Assembly (NCBI GenBank): GCA_050178015.1
Contig: JBFXGM010000023.1
Location: 20,646 to 84,645 of the forward strand
Direction: 5' to 3'
Source: Gaoshiqia sp050178015
GTDB lineage: Bacteria > Bacteroidota > Bacteroidia > Bacteroidales > Prolixibacteraceae
DNA length: 64,000 nucleotides
Numbering within the stretch: the stretch's first letter is position 1; each line of letters starts with the position of its first letter. Of this stretch, positions 43,521 through 51,978 are shown one piece after another. Both the position numbers and the translations under genes were made by a program. The notes beneath the pieces are model-generated. The model worked only from the letters and a program-made list of their open reading frames with translations, was not told the DNA's origin and searched no databases.

Positions 43521-44416
43521 TTAATATAGGGAGGAAGGTTATTCCAGCTTAGGCGGCTGTAATGTTCTGGAGAGGCGCCAAAACCCTGGTAAAGGCGGGC
43601 CACGCCTGGCACCATCGAACCTTCAAAGTCGAGCACATACTCTTTGCCGGCATGTTCGGCAATAAACCGGTCAACCAGAAAATACATGGCCTGCAGTTTT
43701 TTACCGGACGCACTGGAGGCGGCGTTCAGGTAGGTGACACGTTTTTTGTGCCGGACAAAAAACGCAGCAGCACACAGCGAATTATCCTCAGCGTACACGC
43801 CATAAATTTGCCCCAGGTTGCGTGAGGTGGCAAAAGCGAGGATATTGTGCAACTTCAGAAACGTTTGCTTGTTGATTTTCACGGCCATATTTTCTTTCTT
43901 AAACTGCAAATACTCCTTAATGGAAACACCGGAAATACAACTTAACCGGTTTTCGGCAGCCTTGTTCAACTTGCGTTGGGTATGCTTGGAATAGTTTTCG
44001 GCCAGGGCACTGTAAGGATCAACCAGCGAAAGCAGATAATTATGCCGGGTGGTTGATTCACCCAACCCATTGACCGGCAAATGCATGGCATTCAGGTTTA
44101 TTTCAGCAAAAGGAAAACGACGCAGCAATTCTTCCTGAAACAAGCGCCTGATATCCTGCGGCGGTGGCGGAAAGATGCCCAGTTGCTGGCAGAACATGGG
44201 TTGAAACAAATACGAAACGCCCCACTTTCGATTGTAGGTAAGCGGCATCACGTAGCGGTAATCGCCAAGCACCAGCGCATCCCATTTTTCACATACTTTA
44301 TCGAGGTACCACGATTGGGCATAGATCAGCGAATTTGGCGCTTCGCCCAAACAATGGTCCCATTTGTCCGGGTCAATATCTTCGTAGTCGAGGTAAATCA
44401 ATTTATTCGGATCCAT
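43505..44416 (-). CDS. FemAB/GNAT-like acyltransferase
   Basis: The 303-residue protein has the double-GNAT layout of FemAB-like proteins: an N-terminal part with LIYAQSWYLDKVCEKWDALVLGDYRYVMPLTYNRKWGVSYLFQPMFCQQLG, typical of Bacteroidota members, and a C-terminal part with the acyl-binding region (LCAAAFFVRHKKRVTYLNAASSASGKKLQAMYFLVDRFI). FemAB relatives add aminoacyl groups to peptidoglycan precursors or modify exported polysaccharides. It overlaps the genes on both sides (14 and 16 bases), so expression is coupled with two deacetylase-like genes. Which substrate it uses is not shown. Confidence 0.7.
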   Translation of the reverse strand: MDPNKLIYLDYEDIDPDKWDHCLGEAPNSLIYAQSWYLDKVCEKWDALVLGDYRYVMPLTYNRKWGVSYLFQPMFCQQLGIFPPPPQDIRRLFQEELLRRFPFAEINLNAMHLPVNGLGESTTRHNYLLSLVDPYSALAENYSKHTQRKLNKAAENRLSCISGVSIKEYLQFKKENMAVKINKQTFLKLHNILAFATSRNLGQIYGVYAEDNSLCAAAFFVRHKKRVTYLNAASSASGKKLQAMYFLVDRFIAEHAGKEYVLDFEGSMVPGVARLYQGFGASPEHYSRLSWNNLPPYIKWLKR

Positions 44417-45728
44417 CTTTCAAGCTTATTGCCAGTGCGGTCATTTCTTCAAACACCTGCCTCCAACCGGCCCAGTCTCCCTGATCGCTCAGGCTTTCGT
44501 TGTGCCAGATACTGACGAACGTGCCGCCGTATTTCTTCACTTCAAGCATCAGCTTTCGTATTTCATCTAACGCCAGCCCCGGCGAAAGTTTCAGGTAATC
44601 TTTCAGGGTAACATCCATTCCCTGAAAAGGAATAACACGAAGCGATGTTCTCTCTTCAAATTTAAGATCATAAAAATAAAACGGACTGGCAATGCCTGCA
44701 CGGAAACCCAGGCATTCGGCATAGCCCATCGTGTAATCTGCTTTAATACCAGCCTTTAGCAACCGCCGGTAGGTTTTGGGCAGTTCCAATCTCAGAAAAT
44801 GCTGGCGACTGGCATCTACCGTCTCTCCGGTAATATCTTTCAGCAGGTTAATTTCGCGGCGCAACTCCGATTTGATCATGGATGAACGGTACGAAGGATG
44901 GATGCCAACCGGAAATTCGCCAGCCAGATCGCGGATCAGCTGGCGATAGTTCTCATTGCGCGGCGACACATTCCGGTCGTAACGCCCCGGACGCCCCAGC
45001 AAAAAGAAAAAGCGCAGGTGTTCATTCTCGTGCCGATAAACACGGCGGATATAACTATAGGTATCGTACGGGTCTTCCTTTTTGCCGGCCAATACCCGAA
45101 ACCGGTCCCGGTTCGATTCGTAGTTCCCGTTCAGCAAAGCCTTCAGGGTGGCACCCGCCATGCGTGGCCAGCTTTTGTTTTTATAGGCCCAGGCATTGTC
45201 CACATCTATTGTCGTTAAAAAATTGAATGCCGGTTGCTGATACCTGAATTCAGGATAATAAGATTGGACTTTCTGAGCAAGCAACAAAGCCCATTCGTTT
45301 ACCACCGGACGATGAAGCAGCTTGTTCCGGTGAAGCACACTGTGGTGTGGCGGATAGCGCCGGTGCTTGCCGAACTGACGCTCCAGGTATTCTTCGTATC
45401 GGCTCACCAAAAAGAAACCGGCAGCAAACGGGTCAAAGGGCAAAAACGAATCGCCGCAACTTTTCAAAAAGCACAGTTCATCGTTACAGGAAATAGCTGT
45501 CAAATCCTGGTAACACAATTCTTTCTGAAACAAGAGTGCATGAGGGCGTAAATTCAACTGACAAAAAGAAAATTCCCGGTTAGAATAGTTCAACCGCGCT
45601 CCCTGTGCCTGCTCAAACTCCCGCGCAGTGGTCACAAACAAAACCGGCACCTGCAACAGCTCTTCGAAAAAAAGTTCGAAAATGTAGCGCAAGCGGTTGG
45701 TCAGTTCCGATGTAAAAACAGTTATCAT
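44403..45728 (-). CDS. polysaccharide deacetylase-like protein with DUF7033-type N terminus
   Basis: The 441-residue protein combines an N-terminal domain (about 1-140) seen in Bacteroidota proteins next to NodB-like domains, with a C-terminal TIM-barrel-like part. The deacetylase core is recognisable from FNFLTTIDVDNAWAYKNKSW, FPVGIHPSYRSS and a closing GGTFVSIWHNESLSDQGDWAGW. The usual TFDDG is replaced by TIDVDNA. The ATG at 45728 is used, since the frame extension to 45737 starts at TTG. It is the first of four overlapping envelope genes, nine bases beyond radC. Confidence 0.75.
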   Translation of the reverse strand: MITVFTSELTNRLRYIFELFFEELLQVPVLFVTTAREFEQAQGARLNYSNREFSFCQLNLRPHALLFQKELCYQDLTAISCNDELCFLKSCGDSFLPFDPFAAGFFLVSRYEEYLERQFGKHRRYPPHHSVLHRNKLLHRPVVNEWALLLAQKVQSYYPEFRYQQPAFNFLTTIDVDNAWAYKNKSWPRMAGATLKALLNGNYESNRDRFRVLAGKKEDPYDTYSYIRRVYRHENEHLRFFFLLGRPGRYDRNVSPRNENYRQLIRDLAGEFPVGIHPSYRSSMIKSELRREINLLKDITGETVDASRQHFLRLELPKTYRRLLKAGIKADYTMGYAECLGFRAGIASPFYFYDLKFEERTSLRVIPFQGMDVTLKDYLKLSPGLALDEIRKLMLEVKKYGGTFVSIWHNESLSDQGDWAGWRQVFEEMTALAISLKDGSE

Positions 45729-45737
45729 GAATATCAA

Positions 45738-46427
45738 TTACAGCATTCCTTCATCAGCAAAGCTAAGATACTGATCATGGGCAATAATCACATGATCAAG
45801 TACAGATATTTCCATCAGCGCGGCGGCTTCTTTAATTTTTTTGGTGACTTTCAGGTCCGCTTCGCTGGGGTTCAGGTTCCCGGACGGATGATTGTGGCAA
45901 AGGATCAGCGAACTGGACAATTTATCCAGGGCGGTTTTCAGAATGACACGGACATCAATAACAGTGCCCGTGAGCCCACCCTGGCTGACCATAAACTTAT
46001 CGATGACAGTATTGGACCGGTTAAGCAGCAGCACCCAGAATTCTTCATGGCTTAAATCCTCCAGCAACGGACTGAAATAACCAGCAGCATCGCGGCTGTG
46101 GGTGATGACAACCTTTTCGGAGGCAGCCTGCTCTTTCCGGCGACGGCCCAGCTCAAGCGCGGCCATAATGTTCACCGCCTTGGCATCGCCGATGCCTTTA
46201 AACTTGAGCAGGTCGGGCACCTGCTTACGGCCCAGTTCATTCAGATTATTGTTGGCCGAAGCCAGAATACGGCGCGAAAGCTCAACAGCCGATTCGCTTG
46301 GATTGCCCGAACCAATCAAAATTGCCAGCAACTCGGCATCCGACAGGGAACGGGTACCTTTGAGCAGCAGTTTTTCCCGCGGCCGGTCTTCAACTGCCCA
46401 TTCTTTGATACTTAGTTTTTTGTACAT
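45738..46427 (-). CDS. radC: RadC family protein with JAB/MPN domain
   Basis: The 229-residue protein has the typical RadC build: an N-terminal helix-hairpin-helix part (SLSDAELLAILIGSGN, LLKFKGIGDAKAVNIMAALELGRR) and the C-terminal JAB-like domain with the metal motif LILCHNHPSGNLNPSEADLKVT and EFWVLLLNRSN. RadC was once linked to DNA repair, but its real role is not settled; the JAB motif suggests a metal-dependent hydrolase. It lies nine bases upstream of the envelope operon and may be read together with it. Confidence 0.92.
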   Translation of the reverse strand: MYKKLSIKEWAVEDRPREKLLLKGTRSLSDAELLAILIGSGNPSESAVELSRRILASANNNLNELGRKQVPDLLKFKGIGDAKAVNIMAALELGRRRKEQAASEKVVITHSRDAAGYFSPLLEDLSHEEFWVLLLNRSNTVIDKFMVSQGGLTGTVIDVRVILKTALDKLSSSLILCHNHPSGNLNPSEADLKVTKKIKEAAALMEISVLDHVIIAHDQYLSFADEGML

Positions 46428-46485
46428 CGTCAGGGTATGATGCTAACTAAGTTATGAAAAATATATGAACCGGACAGCAGGAAGC

Positions 46486-46513
46486 AAAAAAAAGCCCCTT
46501 CTTGCGAAGAGGC
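46486..46513 (-). terminator. terminator of rpsT
   Basis: On the minus strand GCCTCTTC, a GCAA tetraloop and GAAGGGGC form eight pairs (one G-U), followed by eight T. It lies 24 bases after the rpsT stop codon. Confidence 0.8.
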
Positions 46514-46536
46514 CTTCAATATCTTGATTTGTCTTT

Positions 46537-46788
46537 TTAGAGCTTGTTGATATGAGAAGCAAGACTTGCTTTCAGGTTGGCCGCCTTATTCTTATGAATA
46601 ACATTTTTCTTAGCCAAGCGGTCGATCATAGAAGTCACTTTTGGCAATTCAGCAACAGCAGCTTCCTTCTCGGTAGTCGCACGCAACTTTTTCAATGCAT
46701 TACGCATTGTTTTGGCGTAGTATTTATTTTCGACCTTTTTGTCCTGGTCTTGTCTGATTCTCTTTTTTGAAGATTTATGATTTGCCAT
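46537..46788 (-). CDS. rpsT: 30S ribosomal protein S20
   Basis: An 83-residue, lysine-rich helical protein beginning MANHKSSKKRIRQDQDKKVENKYYAKTMRNALKKL and ending KKNVIHKNKAANLKASLASHINKL, the standard S20 sequence for binding 16S rRNA. The ATG is 30 bases after the tRNA-Glu gene, so both are read from the promoter at 46919-46949. A Rho-independent terminator follows. Confidence 0.97.
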   Translation of the reverse strand: MANHKSSKKRIRQDQDKKVENKYYAKTMRNALKKLRATTEKEAAVAELPKVTSMIDRLAKKNVIHKNKAANLKASLASHINKL

Positions 46789-46818
46789 TTTTTTATTCCT
46801 CAGATAAATTTTTAAAAG

Positions 46819-46890
46819 TAGCCCGTAGGGGAATCGAACCCCTGCTACCAGGATGAAAACCTGGCGTCCTAACCGCTAGACGAACGGGCC
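46819..46890 (-). tRNA. tRNA-Glu (anticodon TTC)
   Basis: On the minus strand the sequence starts GGCCCGTTCGTCTAGC and folds as a cloverleaf. The anticodon stem CCAGG/CCTGG encloses TTTTCAT, giving anticodon TTC; the T arm is AGGGG-TTCGATT-CCCCT. The acceptor stem is GGCCCGT/ACGGGCT with a G-U first pair and discriminator A. CCA is not encoded. Confidence 0.95.
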
Positions 46891-46918
46891 ATCATTTGTT
46901 TCCCTGAATTTGGGACTG

Positions 46919-46949
46919 CAAAAATATATCATTTTTTTTAGCCTCCAAA
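46919..46949 (-). promoter_or_regulatory. promoter of tRNA-Glu and rpsT
   Basis: On the minus strand TTTG (46946-46949), 19 bases, then TATTTTTG (46919-46926): an ideal match to the Bacteroidota consensus TTTG / TAnnTTTG. The tRNA begins about 29 bases downstream. Confidence 0.75.
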
Positions 46950-47068
46950 TTTTTATCAGTATTTTTTTCTGAAATCTGTCCCCGCTTCGTTTAGCAGAGC
47001 CGTTTTTGATTTCAGCGATGCAAAGAAATAGAAGATTTTTGAAACTGCAAATAAAAAAATGAAAAAAA

Positions 47069-48010
47069 TTACCTCCATTCCACAATTGTTCCACGCGATT
47101 TATTCAACAGGTTCTGGGGCATGGCGGCAACAATCTCTTTCCAAAGCAATTCGATCAGTTTGTTCTTGGCAAAGTGACGCGAATACACCAGGCTCACCTC
47201 ACGCAAAGGCGTCACATCATCAAACGCACGTACATGCCTCGACCGCTCAGTGGACATTTCCAGGGCCGCCAATTCCGGAATCAGCGTGATTCCACCTTCT
47301 TTGTCGATGATATTCATAAGCGTTTCCAGTGAGCCGGCCTCAAAATGAAACGGAAGCTCTTCGTTGGACGCTCCTTTATAGGAACACAGGTTGATCACCT
47401 GATGACGGAAGCAATGCCCGTCGCTAAGTAACCAAATTTCGGGCACAGCAATATCCTTCACCTTTACTTCCTGTTTATCGTGAAGGGGATGGTTCTCATG
47501 CACATACAACATCATTTCCTCGTAAAAAATCGGCTTCTCGCTGATGCGGTCTTCGCGCAACGGGGTAACCAGGATGCCCACATCCAGCAAATCGCGGTTC
47601 AGGTGGTCGATGATGTTTTCCGTGGTCAATTCTTCCACCTTGATCAGGATATTGGGATATTTGCGCTTGTAATTTCCTATAAACAGAGGCAACAGGTAAG
47701 GTGCCAGTGTAGGAATGATCCCGATTTTCAGCTCCCCCGAAATCAGGTTTTTATGATCCTTGACAATGTTGTTGATCTTTTCGGATTCGCCAAGAATAAT
47801 GCGCGACTGCTCAATAATCCGCTTACCAACATCGGTTGGGATCAATGGTTGTTTACTGCGGTCGAAAATGACCACCTCCAGGTCCTCTTCCAACTTTTTG
47901 ACTTGCATACTGAGCGTAGGCTGCGTAATAAAACAATGCTCGGCTGCCCGTCCAAAATGACGGAACGTATCCACCGCAACAATGTATTCTAACTGGGTTA
48001 GCGTGATCAT
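47069..48010 (-). CDS. oxyR: hydrogen peroxide sensor, LysR family regulator OxyR
   Basis: The 313-residue protein has the LysR N-terminal winged helix (MITLTQLEYIVAVDTFRHFGRAAEHCFITQPTLSMQVKKLEEDL) and an effector domain with the two redox cysteines of OxyR, Cys200 and Cys209, in the motif SDGHCFRHQVINLC, like E. coli Cys199/Cys208. On oxidation these form a disulfide and the tetramer activates peroxide defence genes. The true start is the ATG at 48010; 56 codons upstream lie within the neighbouring gene. A perfect half-operator ATAG-N7-CTAT lies directly upstream, supporting autoregulation. Confidence 0.92.
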   Translation of the reverse strand: MITLTQLEYIVAVDTFRHFGRAAEHCFITQPTLSMQVKKLEEDLEVVIFDRSKQPLIPTDVGKRIIEQSRIILGESEKINNIVKDHKNLISGELKIGIIPTLAPYLLPLFIGNYKRKYPNILIKVEELTTENIIDHLNRDLLDVGILVTPLREDRISEKPIFYEEMMLYVHENHPLHDKQEVKVKDIAVPEIWLLSDGHCFRHQVINLCSYKGASNEELPFHFEAGSLETLMNIIDKEGGITLIPELAALEMSTERSRHVRAFDDVTPLREVSLVYSRHFAKNKLIELLWKEIVAAMPQNLLNKSRGTIVEWR

Positions 48011-48036
48011 GATTTTTCTATTTAATCTCCATAAAA

Positions 48037-48064
48037 ATAGAAATAATCTATTTGAATAGACTAT
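48037..48064. promoter_or_regulatory. OxyR operator upstream of oxyR
   Basis: The sequence holds ATAG (48037-48040), seven bases, CTAT (48048-48051), then a second ATAG (48056-48059) and CTAT (48061-48064). ATAG-N7-CTAT is the half-site of the OxyR consensus ATAG-N7-CTAT-N7-ATAG-N7-CTAT; the first half is exact and the second is compressed. It starts 27 bases before the oxyR ATG and overlaps a likely -7 region (TATTTTTA on the minus strand), so OxyR binding would block its own promoter. Confidence 0.65.
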
Positions 48065-48576
48065 TCCGCCTGAAATAATTGTTGCCGCAACCATTCGAAC
48101 AAACCGACAGCCAAGGCGTGAGAGACATTCATCGACATACATTTTCCGGTCATGGGGATATGGACCACCTGCTGGCATTGGCTCAACAACTCAGCCGGGA
48201 GCCCGTGGGTTTCGCTGCCCAGCAGGAATACAATTTTTTCCGGCAAGCGGGTTTCGTAAATATTCACCGAGGGCCCGGCCGTTTCAATGGCACAGGTGGT
48301 ATAGCCGGCAGGGATCATCGCGAAAAACCGGTCGGACGAAACAATGTGCACCTTGACATTTTTGTAGCTCAGTCCGGCAGTTTTCTTGATGGAAGCTTCT
48401 CGTTTGGGACTATCATCATCCAGCAAAAACACTTCTTCGCAACCAATATTGTCGGCCAACCGGATGAGACTGCCAACATTGCCCGGATTCTTAATCTTCC
48501 AGGCTGCTATGATCGGTTTCGTTGGCAGTTGCGGATATGGTTGTGAGCGAAAAAAAACGACTGAATTTGTTTCCAT
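48061..48576 (-). CDS. SPOUT (TrmH/SpoU) RNA methyltransferase
   Basis: A 171-residue protein with the three conserved SpoU motifs: NPGNVGSLIRLADNIGCEEVFLL (motif 1), FLLGSETHGLPAELL (motif 2) and IPMTGKCMSMNVSHALAVGLFEWL (motif 3), which form the knot that binds SAM. Such enzymes 2'-O-methylate ribose in tRNA or rRNA. This short form lacks an N-terminal substrate-binding extension, so the target is unclear. The ATG at 48576 is chosen. Its stop codon lies inside the OxyR operator region. Confidence 0.88.
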   Translation of the reverse strand: METNSVVFFRSQPYPQLPTKPIIAAWKIKNPGNVGSLIRLADNIGCEEVFLLDDDSPKREASIKKTAGLSYKNVKVHIVSSDRFFAMIPAGYTTCAIETAGPSVNIYETRLPEKIVFLLGSETHGLPAELLSQCQQVVHIPMTGKCMSMNVSHALAVGLFEWLRQQLFQAE

Positions 48577-48734
48577 CCTGATAATTATTAATTTTCTTTG
48601 ACGTTTTGGGAACACAAAAGGAACTACTCAAAAACGATCTGACACCTGTGTTCCCGCTTTCTGTTTTCTGACAATTTATGAAAGAAAAGAGGACGAAAAT
48701 AACAAATCGGTCTGTGACCATAAATCCAAATGCC

Positions 48735-49523
48735 ATGAAACTGATTCCGGTAGTTGTATTTTTCTTAGCGGTGGCCCTGTTCTCCTCCTGTGGCAAATCG
48801 GAGCGCCAACTGGCTGCTGAAAAACTCCAGACAGCCCAATTGCTTTACCAACAAGGCGACACGGCGCAAGCGCTGTTGCAAGCCGACTCGATCCGCTTGG
48901 TTTATAAAACAGCCATCCAGGAAGTTACAGCGGCCAAGCAGTTTCTGAAGCAGATCTACGGTGACATCTTGTTCCGCAAGCAGGATGAGCTGGATAAACT
49001 CAACCAGAACATCGCGGAGCTGGAGAAGAACTTTGTGAAAGAGAAAACCGAGTTCGACCGTTACACCCAATACATCCATAAACGGCAGGAATTTCAGCGG
49101 CGCTGGAACAAATCATTCATCCAAATTTACCTGGACGAGCGCGGAGAGCTTTACATTTCGAGCAATTATTACGGCGAAGAATGGCTGAATCATACCGGCA
49201 TCCGTGTTTACGATGGCGACCTTCAGGCCAAAACCGAAACCATTGAAGTGGGCACCGCCCTGAACCATCAAAGTGATTTCATGAATACAAAATGGGAAAA
49301 AGTTTCGTACATGGATGGCAAGGACAACGGGGTCATTGAATTTATTGCCACCCATGCCGACCGCAACCTGAAAGCTGTTTTCCTTGGCAAACGTTATTAC
49401 TACATCATCCTGGAAAGCTACGACAAGCAAGCGGTGATTGACGCCCTGAGTTTGTCGAAAGCGCTCAAACGGCAGGCCGCATTGCAACAAGAAATAAAGT
49501 CGCTGCAAACGAAGGCCGACTAA
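48735..49523 (+). CDS. lipoprotein with coiled-coil region
   Basis: The 262-residue protein begins MKLIPVVVFFLAVALFSSCGKSE, a lipoprotein signal with lipobox SSC. Residues 25-135 are helical with repeated Gln/Leu/Lys (AEKLQTAQLLYQQGDTAQALLQADSIR... and KQDELDKLNQNIAELEKNFVKEKTEFDRY), probably coiled coil; the rest is mixed. A TPR-like motif may be hidden in the first part. No family is recognised. The ATG at 48735 puts the lipobox at the right distance; 19 further codons upstream are ignored. It faces the ppk gene tail to tail with no spacing (ppk stop at 49524). Confidence 0.75.
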   Translation: MKLIPVVVFFLAVALFSSCGKSERQLAAEKLQTAQLLYQQGDTAQALLQADSIRLVYKTAIQEVTAAKQFLKQIYGDILFRKQDELDKLNQNIAELEKNFVKEKTEFDRYTQYIHKRQEFQRRWNKSFIQIYLDERGELYISSNYYGEEWLNHTGIRVYDGDLQAKTETIEVGTALNHQSDFMNTKWEKVSYMDGKDNGVIEFIATHADRNLKAVFLGKRYYYIILESYDKQAVIDALSLSKALKRQAALQQEIKSLQTKAD

Positions 49524-51920
49524 TTACAGAATCTTCTCAATGGCTTCGGGAGGTTGCGCCAGCACAGCCTTCTTCCCGTTAATGACAATTGGCCGCTGCA
49601 ACAACCTGGGGTTTGCCGCCAGGATCGACACCCATTCGCCATCACTTATCTCTTTCCCTTTAAAATCGGTTTTATACAATTCCTCCTGGGTGCGGACCAG
49701 CTCAAAAGCCGACATGCCTGTTTTTTCAATGATGCTGCGAATATCCGCTTCGGCCAGGCCATCTTTCAGGTAATTGACCACTTCTGTTTTATAACCGTTT
49801 TCCTCCAAATACAACAAGCCTGCCCGGCTTTTTGAACATCGCGGGTTATGATATATTTTCATGATAATCTGGTGTTTTCCTTTTATGTACTGATAATAAT
49901 CTTCCTGAGCGCGGTAACGACCTTCGGCATGTTGCCGGTTGTAGTTATTAGAGAGGGCATTATCGAGCATCCGCGATTTGGTATTGTCGCGCAACTGGAT
50001 TTTCAGCATCTCTTTCAGTTCCTGCTGAATTTCCTCGTTGTAAATCGGGCAGGCGACTTCAATCCGACCGTTCAGGTTACGGGGCATCCAGTCGGCCGAT
50101 GAAATGAAAACCTTCTCGTCGCCACCATTCCCAAACAGGAAAATCCGCGAATGCTCCAGGTATTTATCCACAATACTGATGGCCTCGATATTTTCGCGCA
50201 CCCCCTCCGACTCGGTGAGCAGGCCAAAAATCCCCCGAACAATCAGCTTAATCTTTACCCCGGCACGGGCTGCTTCGTACAATTTATCCATCATGCCCGG
50301 ATCAATCAGGCTGTTCATTTTCAAAATCATATAAGCCCGGCTGCCCGATTTGGCGAGTTCAATCTCCCGGTCAATCATCTCGGTGAAAAAATCGCGCATG
50401 CGAAACGGGCTCACAATCAGGTGCCCGTAATTATAGTTGCGATAGGTTTGTTTGAAAAAGCTGAAAAGCTTGGCTACCTCGTCGGCAATGCGCGGATCGG
50501 CTGTAAGCAAACCCTCGTCGCCATAAACACGGGCGGTGGACTCGTGGAAATTGCCCGTGCCCACATAGGCGTAATTGCGGAAAACTTTTTTCTCTTTCCG
50601 CTTGATCCAGGCTATTTTCGAGTGCACCTTCAACCCCGGGACCCCGTTGATCACGTGGGCGCCTTCTTCCTGCAATTTGTTCGACCAGTATATGTTGGCC
50701 TCCTCGTCAAAACGGGCCAGCAACTCAATCACGACGGTAACTTTCTTCCCGTTCCGAATAGCATTCAACAAGGCATTCACCACCCGCGAATTGTCGGCCA
50801 CCCGGTAAATCGTAATCCCCAACTCGGTTACTTTGGGATCGATAGCTGCCTCGCGCAGCAAGTCGATAAAATGAATGAAACTTTGGTACGGGTAGTGCAG
50901 GATGATGTCCTTCTGCCGGAGCTTTTTCAGGATACTTTCATGCGGGTGCAAATCCTTATGCCGGATAGGCGTCAGCCGTTTGTAATAATGATGCGGCTCC
51001 CCGATCTCCGGAAAGTTCATGAAATCTTTATGGTTGTGGTAGCGTCCGCCGGGCACCGTGTTCTCCAGGTCGAGTTTCATCTTTTTAATAATGAAGTTGA
51101 ACAGGTCTTCCGGGATTTGCCGGTCGTAAATCAAGCGGACAGGCGTACCCATTTTTCGCCTTTTGAGGCTCAGCTCCATCTTTTCGATAAAGCTTTTCGA
51201 AATGTCCTCGTCCAGTTCCAACTCCGCATCGCGCGTTACCTTGATGGTGTGGGCTTCAAATTTATCGTAATTGAACAACGGGAAAATGTCGGGCATACAA
51301 TAGCGGATGACATCATCAAGCATGATCACGTACTTCTTTCCCTGATTCTGGGGCAAAACCAGAAAACGGGACAGCGAAAGGCTGGGGACCCGGACCAGCG
51401 CATAGGCATACTTCTGCGGTTTGCTTTGGCGCGACAGTTTGATGGCCAGGTAAACCGAGCGGTCGCGCAGATAGGGAAACTTGTTGGTTTTGCTCAACAT
51501 GATGGGCACCAGGTTGGGCAACACCTTTTCATGAAAATACCGTTTGACAAAAACGCCCTGTTCCCGTCCCAGCTTAGTTTCGTCGATCATGAAAATGTTT
51601 TCGGCAGCCATCTCCTCCATGAGCCGCCGGTAGATTTCCTGCGACTTCAGCTGGTGCTGGAACACGACTTCCTGGATTTCCTCGTGCAAATCTTCGGGCG
51701 TAAAATTGCCCAGCAACGTACCATCGTCGCCAAAATCGACCATCCGACGAACGGAGGCCACCCGCACCCGGAAAAATTCATCCAGGTTATTCGAAAAAAT
51801 ACCGATAAACCGAAGCCGTTCGAACAAAGGAACGTTGGGATCGTCGGCTTCCTGCAACACACGTGCATTGAATGACAGCCAACTGATTTCCCTGTTTATG
51901 TAGTCATTGATGTTTTGCAT
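49524..51920 (-). CDS. ppk1: polyphosphate kinase 1 fused to an ArsC-like domain
   Basis: Residues 1 to about 680 are a complete polyphosphate kinase 1, which builds polyphosphate from ATP. The phosphorylated histidine is in GLKVHSKIAWIKRKEK (about residue 433), with a second conserved one in GTGNFHESTARVYGD and the motif ELLARFDEEANI. The frame then continues through a short linker (YIKGKHQII) into a 112-residue ArsC/Spx-like thioredoxin-fold domain with catalytic cysteine in IYHNPRCSKSRAG and the arginine-proline motif LLQRPIVING. No stop separates the two; the second domain keeps its own ATG (49862). AGGAG six bases upstream supports the start at 51920 over 51926. Confidence 0.9.
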   Translation of the reverse strand: MQNINDYINREISWLSFNARVLQEADDPNVPLFERLRFIGIFSNNLDEFFRVRVASVRRMVDFGDDGTLLGNFTPEDLHEEIQEVVFQHQLKSQEIYRRLMEEMAAENIFMIDETKLGREQGVFVKRYFHEKVLPNLVPIMLSKTNKFPYLRDRSVYLAIKLSRQSKPQKYAYALVRVPSLSLSRFLVLPQNQGKKYVIMLDDVIRYCMPDIFPLFNYDKFEAHTIKVTRDAELELDEDISKSFIEKMELSLKRRKMGTPVRLIYDRQIPEDLFNFIIKKMKLDLENTVPGGRYHNHKDFMNFPEIGEPHHYYKRLTPIRHKDLHPHESILKKLRQKDIILHYPYQSFIHFIDLLREAAIDPKVTELGITIYRVADNSRVVNALLNAIRNGKKVTVVIELLARFDEEANIYWSNKLQEEGAHVINGVPGLKVHSKIAWIKRKEKKVFRNYAYVGTGNFHESTARVYGDEGLLTADPRIADEVAKLFSFFKQTYRNYNYGHLIVSPFRMRDFFTEMIDREIELAKSGSRAYMILKMNSLIDPGMMDKLYEAARAGVKIKLIVRGIFGLLTESEGVRENIEAISIVDKYLEHSRIFLFGNGGDEKVFISSADWMPRNLNGRIEVACPIYNEEIQQELKEMLKIQLRDNTKSRMLDNALSNNYNRQHAEGRYRAQEDYYQYIKGKHQIIMKIYHNPRCSKSRAGLLYLEENGYKTEVVNYLKDGLAEADIRSIIEKTGMSAFELVRTQEELYKTDFKGKEISDGEWVSILAANPRLLQRPIVINGKKAVLAQPPEAIEKIL

Positions 51921-51978
51921 CCCCATCTCCTTTCTTTTATGTAAGAAAGCAGGAATTTATGAAATGTTCAAGTAAAAA

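Noticed and set aside
50151..51875. Open frame of 574 codons on the plus strand opposite ppk1
   Set aside because: It is a shadow of the GC-biased codons of ppk1, which is a clear family member on the other strand; the antisense product has low-complexity composition and no recognisable domain.
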